NCBI GenBank assembly: GCA_052146895.1
Contig: JBKQLZ010000277.1
Location: 1-10,944, forward strand
From: Palsa-601 sp052146895
Lineage (GTDB): Bacteria > Actinomycetota > Acidimicrobiia > Acidimicrobiales > Bog-793
Reading direction: 5' to 3'
Length of the DNA stretch: 10,944 bases
Below are positions 1 to 6,542 of this stretch, one piece after another (within the stretch, counting starts at the first letter, position 1; each line of letters opens with the position of its first letter). Position numbers and translations under genes: made by a program. Under the pieces are notes generated by a model. That model worked only from the letters and a program-made list of their open reading frames with translations. It had not been told where the DNA came from and did not search any database.

Positions 1-1386
1 CGGGGCGAATCCGCCCGAGCCGGCCATCACCTGAGGCGGCGCCGTCTGTACGGGGTCAGCGCCCTCGCTCGAGATGCGCATGAGCAGCCCGATCAGGATG
101 AAGTTCGCGATGAGCGACGAGCCTCCGGAGGACACGAACGGCAACGTGATGCCAGTGAGCGGCAGGAGGCGCGTGACACCCGCCATGATGATGAACGCCT
201 GGAATCCGATCACGACTGTCAAGCCGAGCGCCGTGAGCTTTGCGAACTCCGATCGTGCCCGCGTGGCGATCCGTATTCCGGAGCCGACGATCAGGGTGAA
301 CGCGACGACGATCGCCGTGGTGCCCGCAAGCCCGAGCTCGTTCCCAATGGCGGCGAAGATGAAGTCGCTCTGGGCGACGGGGATCTGGGCCGCTCCGCCG
401 AGCCCGAGGCCAGTGCCGGTCAGCCCGCCCCGACCGTCCATCACCTCAGCGATCGCCGGCTGGAAGCCGGGAGTAGTAGAGCCGGTGAGGTACTTCCACG
501 GGTCGAGCCAGACCTCGATGCGGACGTTCAACTGGCTCAAGATGTGAGCCGCGATGAAGGTGCCGACTGCGAAAGCGATCACCCCGAGAACGAGGTAGAT
601 CCATCGCCCGGTGGTGACCCACAACATTGCGATGAAGAGGATGAACAGGATTAGTGAGAAACCGATATCGCGCTCGAGGATGATCACGCCGACTGACGCG
701 AGCCACGCGACTGCGATCGGCCCAAAACCTCGCAGGTCCGGAACGAGGCGGTTCCCGACGCGGCTGGTGGCCATCGAGAGGAGCTCGCGTTTCTCCACGA
801 AGTAGGAAGCAAAGAAGATGACGAGGAGAAGCTTGGACAGCTCGATTGGCTGGAACGAGACCGGCCCGAGCTTCACCCAGAGATAGACGCCGGTCAGGTC
901 CACCTCGGCACGGTCCTTCAACCCGGGCACGAGCGGGAGGAGCAGCAGGATGAACGCACTTGCAGCGAGCAGGTAGCGGTACCGCTCGAGATCCCTCGAC
1001 CGGCGCACGACCAGCAGCGTGCCGACGTAGGCGACCAGCCCGACTGCCGACCAGAGTGCCTGGTAGCCGGCGAGATGCGGGGAGTCCGGTTCGAACGGCG
1101 CCAGCCGCTCCATCATCACGTACCCGAGGCCGTCCAACACGAGCACGATCGGCAGGATGACCGGGTCTGCCTCGGGTACGAGGAATCGATTGGCTATGTT
1201 CCCCGCGAGGCCCATCGCAACGAGGATCAGGACGAAGAGCCCGAGACCAGGAGGGAACCTGTTGTACGTGCCGAGATACGCGAGCACGTCGGCGAAGATC
1301 ACGACGACGATCCCCACGAGGATCAGCCCCAGCTCGCTTCGCCGCCGTGGGTGCGAGCGCGAGGCGGTTGTCGCTATCGCTGCCAC
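1..1386 (-). CDS. rodA: RodA/FtsW-family SEDS peptidoglycan glycosyltransferase (3' end off window)
   Basis: Membrane enzyme that polymerises lipid II into glycan strands, normally paired with a class B penicillin-binding protein. The minus-strand frame is open for 462 codons from GTG 1386 to the left edge, so only the last few residues and the stop are missing. About 12 hydrophobic segments are visible (roughly residues 19-37, 47-62, 75-91, 108-127, 138-155, 182-195, 221-236, 243-258, 262-281, 342-365, 383-402, 415-437), two more than the canonical ten. The extra N-terminal pair and the ADPVILPIV segment (72-80) resemble the actinobacterial RodA of the pknB/pbpA cluster. SEDS hallmarks are FQPIELSK (177-184), the large extracellular loop (283-340), SDFIF, whose D341 matches the catalytic Asp of the family, GNELGLAG (348-355) and PFVSSGGSS (416-424). 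There is no Shine-Dalgarno. It is divergent from ppk1 with 23 bases between, so it heads its own transcript. Family certain; RodA rather than FtsW is likely from the N-terminus. Confidence 0.93.
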   Translation of the reverse strand, partial: MAAIATTASRSHPRRRSELGLILVGIVVVIFADVLAYLGTYNRFPPGLGLFVLILVAMGLAGNIANRFLVPEADPVILPIVLVLDGLGYVMMERLAPFEPDSPHLAGYQALWSAVGLVAYVGTLLVVRRSRDLERYRYLLAASAFILLLLPLVPGLKDRAEVDLTGVYLWVKLGPVSFQPIELSKLLLVIFFASYFVEKRELLSMATSRVGNRLVPDLRGFGPIAVAWLASVGVIILERDIGFSLILFILFIAMLWVTTGRWIYLVLGVIAFAVGTFIAAHILSQLNVRIEVWLDPWKYLTGSTTPGFQPAIAEVMDGRGGLTGTGLGLGGAAQIPVAQSDFIFAAIGNELGLAGTTAIVVAFTLIVGSGIRIATRARSEFAKLTALGLTVVIGFQAFIIMAGVTRLLPLTGITLPFVSSGGSSLIANFILIGLLMRISSEGADPVQTAPPQVMAGSGGFAP

Positions 1387-1392
1387 GGGTTC

Positions 1393-1402
1393 ACGGTAGC
1401 GT
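1393..1402. promoter_or_regulatory. Candidate bidirectional promoter with overlapping -10 elements (rodA / ppk1)
   Basis: The whole gap between the two divergent starts is 1387-1409. On the plus strand TAGCGT (1397-1402) lies 7 bases before the ppk1 GTG at 1410. On the minus strand TACCGT (1398 down to 1393) lies 6 bases before the rodA GTG at 1386. Both fit the actinobacterial TAnnnT -10 pattern and share the central TA step at 1397-1398. Neither gene has a Shine-Dalgarno, so both transcripts may be leaderless. I see no convincing -35 at 17-18 bases on either side. The motif is seen; promoter activity is inferred. Confidence 0.5.
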
Positions 1403-1409
1403 CTGAGCC

Positions 1410-3563
1410 GTGGAAGCCGATGTCATAGCGTCGATCGACGAGCCGGAAGTCGAAGCATCGATCGTCGCTCGGGAGGTCATAGTTGCCCCCGACAGCCAGG
1501 ACCGGTTCCTCAACAAGGAGCTGTCTTGGTGCGATTTTGCTGACCGGCTGCTCGATCTCGCGAGCGACGAGGCGGTCCCGCTGCTCGAGCGGGTGAAGTT
1601 CATGGCCATCTGCGCGAGCGGGATGGATGAGTTCTTCCAGGTGCGCGTTGCCGGGCTGAAGGACCAGATCGCCGCCGGAGTCCGCAAACGCTCCTCTGAC
1701 GGGAAGACCGCTTCGCAGCAGCTCAAGCTCATCTGCGAGCGGGTGACGGCGCTCATGTCCCGCCAGGACCGGGTCATCAACCACGCCCTTATCCCTCAGC
1801 TCGCGAGCGAGGGCGTCGAGGTGGCGCACTGGTCAGACCTCGACATGCGAGAGCGCCAGATCCTGCTCGGCGTCTTCAACCGGGAGATCTTCCCGGTCCT
1901 GACTCCGCTGGCCGTGGACCCCGGGCATCCGTTCCCATACATCTCGAACCTCTCGCTGAACCTCGGCGTACTCGTGGCAGACGAGACAACGGGAGAGCAC
2001 CGTTTTGCCCGGGTGAAGGTGCCGACCCTCTTCCCCCGGCTCGTGCAGGTGGGCGACGCCACCCGGTACGTCGCGCTGGAGGACGTAATCGCCCAGAACC
2101 TCGACCGGCTCTTCCCTCAGATGGCGATCGGTGGTCACTACGCATTCAGGGTCACCCGCAACGCCGACCTGGCGCTCGAGGAGGGTGAGGCCGACGATCT
2201 GCTCGAGGCTGTCGAGGTAGAGCTGCTGCGCCGGCGGCGCTTTGGCAGGGCGGTCCGCCTCGAGGTCGACGCCGAGATGCCCGCTGAGGTGCGAGAGCTG
2301 CTGCTCGACGAGCTCGAGTTGACCGCGAACGACCTCTACGAGAGCGCGGCACCGCTCGACTTGAACCAGCTCTGGGAGCTCCACCAGATCGACCGCCCCG
2401 ATCTCCACGACCCGCCCTGGGTCCCGATGACCCCGGGCCGCCTCACCTCCGTTGGTGACGAGCCGGTCGACCTGTTCGCGGTGTTGCGGGAGAAGGACCT
2501 GCTCGTGCACCATCCCTACGAGTCGTTCGCGAGCTCGGTCGAGGCGTTCATCAACCAGGCTGCCGACGACCCGAAGGTCCTCGCCATCAAGCAGACGTTG
2601 TACCGCACCTCCAACGACACCGAGATTGTCGACGCGCTCGTCCGAGCCGCAGAGCAGGGGAAGCAGGTTGCCGCTCTCGTGGAGCTGAAGGCACGCTTCG
2701 ACGAGCAGGCGAACATCTCCTGGGCCAGGCAGCTCGAGCGAGCAGGTGTGCATGTCGTGTACGGCCTGATGGGACTAAAGACGCACTCGAAGACGGCACT
2801 CGTCATCCGTCGCGAGGACGAGACCTTGCGCGGCTACTGCCATGTCGGGACCGGCAACTACAACTCGGGCACCGCTCGCGTTTACGAGGATCTCGGCCTG
2901 CTCTCTGCCGACCCAGAGCTCTGCGCGGATCTGACCGAGCTCTTCAACTACCTCACCGGCTACGGGCGCCAGTCCCGCCACCGCCGGATCATCACCTCGC
3001 CGCACGAGTTGCGTTCCTGGGTGCTCGAGGAGCTCGAGACCGAGGCACGTCAGGGTCCGCGAGGCCGCGCAACGATCAAGGTGAACGGCCTGACCGATCC
3101 GGAGGTCATCGACAGCCTCTATGCCGCCAGCCGGGCCGGGGCGAAGATCGACTTGATCGTTCGGGGCCTCTGCTCCCTCAGGCCGGGCATAGGTGGCCTC
3201 TCGGAGACGATAACGGTGAGATCGATAGTGGGGAGGTTCCTCGAGCATTCGCGGATCTACCGTTTTGGGGACCCGGAGAGCGCGCGGGGAGCGAGGCACT
3301 TCATCGGCTCGGCTGATCTCATGGAGCGCAACCTGGACCGCCGGGTGGAGGCGCTCGCTCCGGTGCTCGATCCCGATCTCCAGAGCCGGCTCGACGAGAC
3401 GCTCGCGCTCAACCTGGCGGACGACACGAACACGTGGGAGCTCCGGCCGGACGGGTCTTGGCAACGGATCCCGTCACTGCACGGTGTCAGCACGCAGCGA
3501 AAGCTGCAAGAGCTGGCGCTCGACCGCGGTCGGAAGCGGCGAACCACTGAAGCGCACCTCTAG
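1410..3563 (+). CDS. ppk1: Polyphosphate kinase (PPK1)
   Basis: Reversibly transfers the ATP gamma-phosphate to inorganic polyphosphate chains through a phosphohistidine intermediate. It has 717 residues, the usual PPK1 length, with domains in order: N domain opening at FLNKELSW, head domain, then two phospholipase-D-like C domains. Residues matching E. coli PPK1 keep an almost constant offset: R399 (KQTLYR) and R429 (KARFDE) for Mg/phosphate binding, H459 (KTHSK, autophosphorylated His), H478 (HVGTGNYN) and H613 (LEHSRIY). The second C domain also has FIGSADLMERNLDRR. GTG 1410 is effectively forced: an in-frame TGA lies at 1404-1406, and the next in-frame starts fall inside the conserved N domain. 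This gives about 31 variable residues before the conserved core. It is first of a plus-strand unit with ppx, 49 bases upstream of it. No Shine-Dalgarno is visible, so it is possibly leaderless. Confidence 0.97.
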   Translation: MEADVIASIDEPEVEASIVAREVIVAPDSQDRFLNKELSWCDFADRLLDLASDEAVPLLERVKFMAICASGMDEFFQVRVAGLKDQIAAGVRKRSSDGKTASQQLKLICERVTALMSRQDRVINHALIPQLASEGVEVAHWSDLDMRERQILLGVFNREIFPVLTPLAVDPGHPFPYISNLSLNLGVLVADETTGEHRFARVKVPTLFPRLVQVGDATRYVALEDVIAQNLDRLFPQMAIGGHYAFRVTRNADLALEEGEADDLLEAVEVELLRRRRFGRAVRLEVDAEMPAEVRELLLDELELTANDLYESAAPLDLNQLWELHQIDRPDLHDPPWVPMTPGRLTSVGDEPVDLFAVLREKDLLVHHPYESFASSVEAFINQAADDPKVLAIKQTLYRTSNDTEIVDALVRAAEQGKQVAALVELKARFDEQANISWARQLERAGVHVVYGLMGLKTHSKTALVIRREDETLRGYCHVGTGNYNSGTARVYEDLGLLSADPELCADLTELFNYLTGYGRQSRHRRIITSPHELRSWVLEELETEARQGPRGRATIKVNGLTDPEVIDSLYAASRAGAKIDLIVRGLCSLRPGIGGLSETITVRSIVGRFLEHSRIYRFGDPESARGARHFIGSADLMERNLDRRVEALAPVLDPDLQSRLDETLALNLADDTNTWELRPDGSWQRIPSLHGVSTQRKLQELALDRGRKRRTTEAHL

Positions 3564-3577
3564 AGCCACGCTGCGAG

Positions 3578-3616
3578 ATGAAGAAGGGACCAACTGACAA
3601 AGTGAGCGCACTATGA
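3578..3616 (+). other. Possible 12-codon leader ORF overlapping the ppx start
   Basis: In the ppk1-ppx gap an ATG at 3578 opens a 12-codon frame (MKKGPTDKVSAL) whose TGA (3614-3616) overlaps the ppx ATG (3613-3615) as ATGA. An internal in-frame GTG at 3602 follows an AAGAAGGGA stretch (3581-3589), the only Shine-Dalgarno-like sequence in the gap, which is too far (23 bases) to serve the ppx ATG well. Such an arrangement could deliver ribosomes to ppx by termination-reinitiation. Very short frames arise easily by chance, so this is tentative. Confidence 0.22.
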
Positions 3617-5199
3617 GGGTGGGTGCGCTCGATCTCGGCAGCAACTCGTTTCATCTCCTGATAGTCGAGACTCGGCCCGACGGAAGTTTTGTGACGCTCG
3701 TGCGCGAGAAGGAGATGCTCCGCTTGGGCGACGTCGTCGGGCGGGAGGGCTACCTCACCGAGGAGGCGGTCGAGCGGGCGATCGCGGTCGTGAGGCGGTT
3801 CCGGACGATCGCCGAGACCCACGACGTCGAGGAGCTGGTCGCCTACGGCACGGCTGCTCTGCGTGAGGCCTCGAACGGGCCGGAGGTGACGGACCGCATA
3901 GAAGCCGAGACGGGCGTGCGGGTGCAGGTGGTGAACGGGATCCGCGAGGCGCAGCTCGTGTTCGAGGCCGTCAGGGCAAGCGTGCTGATGGAGCCTGGTC
4001 CCGTCCTTTGCGCCGACCTCGGGGGCGGCTCGCTCGAGCTCGCCGTTGGCGACCGTCATGGGCTGCGGTACGCCACGAGCCTTCACCTTGGCGTTGGCCG
4101 CCTGACCGCCGAGCTCGTGCGGTCGGACCCGCCGACAGCAAAGGACCGCATGCGCCTCCGCCGGCGGGTGGACGCGGAGCTGAGCGACGTCCTCGCGGAC
4201 CTGCTCGCCCGCGGACCGCAGCAGCTGATCGGATCGTCCGGCACGTTCTGCGCCCTTGCACGTGCATCTACAGCACTGCGCGACGGCGTCGTGCCGATGT
4301 CGGTGAACCAGCTCACCGTGTCAGGAGCGGACCTGCGCGCCTTCGGCGCGCTCGTCTTCTCCCTCCCGGCGGAGGACCGCGCTCGTCTCCCTGGCGTTGA
4401 CGCGAGGCGTGCCGAGCTGCTCCCTGCGGGCGTCGTCGTCGTAGAGGCACTCCTCGAGTCGACAGGTCTCGACGCGCTGACGACTTCCGAGTGGGCGCTG
4501 CGCGAGGGGATGGTGCTCCGTGTGCTGAACAAGCACGACCCGGCGGACTTCAGCAGCGATCCCCGCACGATCAGGCGGGCCTCGGTGCTGTCCCTCTGCC
4601 GGCGCTCGAACTGGCGCGAGCACCACGCGAGCTCGGTCGCGCGGATGGCGGTCGAGTTGTTCGATGCCACCCAAGTGCTCCACCGCGGATCGGAGGAGGA
4701 CCGCGAGCTGCTCGAACTGGCCGCCCAGCTGCACGACATCGGCGAGCACGTGAGTCGTGACGGGCACAGCCGGCACAGTGCCTACCTGATCGAGCACGGG
4801 GGCTTGCGGGGCTTCTCGCCAGAGGAGGTCCGGATGCTCTCCTGCCTCGCGAGGTATCACACTCGTGGCAAACCGCGGGAGAGCTTTGCCTCCTTCGAGG
4901 CACTCGTGCCCGAGGACCGGACACGGGTGCTCTCACTCCTCGCGCTGCTGAGGATCGCGGACGGGCTCGACGTCAGCCACGCTGACATCATTGGACCGAT
5001 AAGTGTGACGGTCGAGCCGGCACGGGCCGTGATCACCGCCCGCGCCAGGGGTGAGGCGGAGCTCGAACGATGGATGTTCCAGCGCAAGCGAACGTTGTTC
5101 GAGGACGTCTACGGGATCCCGGCAGTGCTCGAGCTCTCGCTCGCCGGCCACGACGAGTTCGAGCCGGACGCCCTCGCCGAGACGGCCGGTCATGGCTGA
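3613..5199 (+). CDS. ppx: Exopolyphosphatase, Ppx/GppA family, long form with C-terminal HD domain
   Basis: Releases orthophosphate processively from polyP ends; family members may also hydrolyse pppGpp. It has 528 residues, close to the long enterobacterial Ppx (513) and longer than the two-domain forms of about 320 residues common in mycobacteria. The N-terminal ASKHA ATPase-fold pair shows DLGSNSFHLLI (7-17), E112 in IREAQ (general base position), D135-G137-E142 in DLGGGSLE (phosphate loop) and GSSGT (207-211). The C-terminal alpha-helical domain carries an HD signature: H337/H338, H374-D375 (LHDIG) and D450 (ADGLD), plus HSRHSAYLI and ARYH. ATG 3613 is the first start after an in-frame TGA at 3595; GTG at codon 3 is an alternative. 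No strong Shine-Dalgarno lies at normal distance, and coupling to a mini-ORF is possible. It overlaps the next gene by 8 bases. Exopolyphosphatase activity is favoured over GppA by the neighbouring ppk1. Confidence 0.93.
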   Translation: MRVGALDLGSNSFHLLIVETRPDGSFVTLVREKEMLRLGDVVGREGYLTEEAVERAIAVVRRFRTIAETHDVEELVAYGTAALREASNGPEVTDRIEAETGVRVQVVNGIREAQLVFEAVRASVLMEPGPVLCADLGGGSLELAVGDRHGLRYATSLHLGVGRLTAELVRSDPPTAKDRMRLRRRVDAELSDVLADLLARGPQQLIGSSGTFCALARASTALRDGVVPMSVNQLTVSGADLRAFGALVFSLPAEDRARLPGVDARRAELLPAGVVVVEALLESTGLDALTTSEWALREGMVLRVLNKHDPADFSSDPRTIRRASVLSLCRRSNWREHHASSVARMAVELFDATQVLHRGSEEDRELLELAAQLHDIGEHVSRDGHSRHSAYLIEHGGLRGFSPEEVRMLSCLARYHTRGKPRESFASFEALVPEDRTRVLSLLALLRIADGLDVSHADIIGPISVTVEPARAVITARARGEAELERWMFQRKRTLFEDVYGIPAVLELSLAGHDEFEPDALAETAGHG

Positions 5200-6031
5200 G
5201 CTGCTCATCCGGACGAGCCTCGACTGCTACGAGGTCCCAGCGGGGGATCCCGGCTGGTTCGGCCCGGACTCCATTGCCTGGCAGGTGCACTCCGACCTCG
5301 CGTCGATGCTCGTCGGCGGTATGTCGGCTCTGCTCCTCCAGACCCTTCACCCGCTCGTGATGCAAGGCGTCGCTGATCACTCGAGCTACCGGACTGACCC
5401 GTTCGGCCGCCTACAGCGAACCGCCGAGTTCATCGCCGGCACGACATACGGAGGCGACGCGCTTGCGACCGAGCTCGTCCATCATGTGCGCTCGATCCAT
5501 GCGCGGGTGAGGGGAGTGGCGGCCGGAGACCGGCCCTACCGGGCCACCGACCCCGCTCTTCTCACCTATGTCCACGTGACCGAGGTGTGGAGCTTCCTCC
5601 GCGCGCATCAGCGCTACTCGGGCAAGCCGTTGCTCACGAGCGAGAAGAGTCGCTACCTGGCGGAGATGTCCGTGGTCGCGCGCCGTCTCGGAGCGCGTGA
5701 CGTCCCGACGTCGATGGCGGAGGTACAGGAGTACTTCCGGATGGTGAGGCCTGCGTGTGAGATGACGGCGGAGGCGCGCGAGACGGTCGGCTTCTTGCTC
5801 GTGTCGCCTGTCGGCGACAGCGTGCTCCGCCGCTCGGCGTACGCCACGATCTGCGAGGCCGCAATCGATCTGCTGCCGACGTGGGCGCGGCACAAGCTGG
5901 GCTTGTACCGGCCTTCGCCGGTGCGACTGGCGCTCGTGCGGCCCGCGGCGACGGTTCTCACGACGGCGTTGCGTTTTGTCGTCGGGGACTCGCCAGTCCG
6001 CAGCGCCGCCTGGCGCCGCGTCGCGAGCTGA
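5192..6031 (+). CDS. MpaB/DUF2236 family (latex-clearing-protein-like) putative haem oxygenase
   Basis: 279 residues of the ER-bound oxygenase MpaB/Lcp catalytic-domain family (DUF2236). Characterised members are haem b enzymes, such as rubber-cleaving Lcp and fungal MpaB; most bacterial members have no known substrate. Family features: LLLQTLHPLVMQGVADHS (residues 46-63, H53), TDPFGRLQRT (68-77), then the conserved helix with YVHVTEVW (H128, candidate haem-related His), LAEMSVVARRLG and a C-terminal LPTWARHKLGL. There is no signal peptide, Tat motif or clear transmembrane helix, so it is probably cytosolic or peripheral. The frame is open upstream inside ppx, but the family-typical N-terminus and the 8-base overlap favour ATG 5192, with translation likely coupled to ppx (no strong Shine-Dalgarno). 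Substrate unknown; a role linked to polyP is not implied by homology. It ends 10 bases from the convergent SRPBCC gene. Confidence 0.82.
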   Translation: MAELLIRTSLDCYEVPAGDPGWFGPDSIAWQVHSDLASMLVGGMSALLLQTLHPLVMQGVADHSSYRTDPFGRLQRTAEFIAGTTYGGDALATELVHHVRSIHARVRGVAAGDRPYRATDPALLTYVHVTEVWSFLRAHQRYSGKPLLTSEKSRYLAEMSVVARRLGARDVPTSMAEVQEYFRMVRPACEMTAEARETVGFLLVSPVGDSVLRRSAYATICEAAIDLLPTWARHKLGLYRPSPVRLALVRPAATVLTTALRFVVGDSPVRSAAWRRVAS

Positions 6032-6051
6032 GGCGCGGGCCTCAACCCTCG
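6024..6051. terminator. Bidirectional hairpin containing both convergent stop codons
   Basis: TGAGGC (6029-6034), loop GCGG (6035-6038) and GCCTCA (6039-6044) form a perfect 6-bp stem. The left arm begins with the TGA stop of the plus-strand oxygenase gene and the right arm ends with the TGA stop (TCA on plus) of the minus-strand SRPBCC gene. CGAG (6024-6027) and CTCG (6048-6051) can extend it across a small asymmetric internal loop. There is no T-tract on either side, so classical intrinsic termination is uncertain; U-tract-less hairpins are often proposed in high-GC actinobacteria. Confidence 0.5.
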
Positions 6052-6428
6052 AGCAGGGCCTTCAGTCCCTTGAGGCCGCTCTCGGTCGCAGGCCCGACTA
6101 TCCCTGCGAGGTTGTCGGAGACGTCGGTCCCGTAGACGACGCGGCACGCGCCCTCGCCGTCCTCGAGCACGTCGATCGTGCCGAGGTGCTCCGCATCGGG
6201 CAAGCCGTCTGTGATCGAGTACTGGAAGCGACGCAACTCGGCGTCGTTCGTGACGATCTTCTCGCCGAGGCTGATCCCGACCGCGAGCTTGATAGTGCGC
6301 GTGCCGTCGCCGAGCTCGACGGCATCTATGCCATCGAACCATTCCGTGATCCGGGACGAGTCGCCCACGACGGCGAAGACCTCGTCTGCAGGTCGAGCGA
6401 TCCTGATGTCGTAGCGCACTGAGGCCAT
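6042..6428 (-). CDS. SRPBCC (START/Bet v1-like) family small protein
   Basis: 128 residues with the typical polyketide-cyclase/dehydrase-like opening: a first beta strand VRYDIRIARPADEVFAVVGD (4-23), in which R-P-A-D-E-V-F is the common 'aspaeVw' helix start, followed by ITEWFDGI (27-34), a beta-rich middle and a C-terminal amphipathic helix from about residue 105 (SDNLAGI to LKALLEG). The fold forms a hydrophobic ligand pocket; the ligand is unknown and no catalytic residue can be assigned. It is probably cytosolic. The frame stays open upstream to about 6542, but the fold begins at ATG 6428, which has a good Shine-Dalgarno 5 bases upstream, so the shorter form is chosen. It is last of the minus-strand gene set, 114 bases downstream of the ureohydrolase gene, and may have its own promoter. 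Confidence 0.8.
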   Translation of the reverse strand: MASVRYDIRIARPADEVFAVVGDSSRITEWFDGIDAVELGDGTRTIKLAVGISLGEKIVTNDAELRRFQYSITDGLPDAEHLGTIDVLEDGEGACRVVYGTDVSDNLAGIVGPATESGLKGLKALLEG

Positions 6429-6433
6429 GGGGG

Positions 6434-6440
6434 TCCTTTC
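6434..6440 (-). promoter_or_regulatory. Ribosome binding site of the SRPBCC gene
   Basis: On the minus strand GAAAGGA (6440 down to 6434) lies 5 bases before ATG 6428. It is the clearest Shine-Dalgarno in the window and decides this start over the longer open frame. Confidence 0.7.
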
Positions 6441-6519
6441 GACGATTGACTGGGCGAGAGCGCAACTTAGTACTTGCACAACCCGGGGTCCGACCCGGCT
6501 TCGAGCGCCTGCTGCGGGC

Positions 6520-6534
6520 GGCGGCCGGGCCGCC
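6520..6534 (-). terminator. GC-rich hairpin just after the ureohydrolase stop
   Basis: GGCGGC (6520-6525), loop CGG and GCCGCC (6529-6534) form a perfect 6-bp stem starting 8 bases after the ureohydrolase stop on the minus strand. There is no T-tract. It could attenuate read-through into the SRPBCC gene; in such GC-rich DNA it may also be chance. The rest of the 114-base gap (6429-6542) holds a lower-GC patch at 6468-6482 but no promoter I can defend. Confidence 0.3.
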
Positions 6535-6542
6535 AGAAGCAC

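Noticed and set aside
1833..2753. A 306-codon minus-strand frame, and similar ones at 2775-3464 and 3487-4086.
   Set aside because: They lie opposite conserved ppk1/ppx coding sequence and show no family motif; long antisense frames are expected at this GC content.
5051..5191. Longer start for the DUF2236 gene within ppx.
   Set aside because: The extra about 47 residues are Ser/Arg-rich shadow of ppx; the family-like N-terminus begins after ATG 5192.
6467..6482. Lower-GC patch with AGTACT palindrome upstream of the SRPBCC gene, considered as an operator.
   Set aside because: The two halves match poorly beyond the central six bases, and no regulator gene is nearby.
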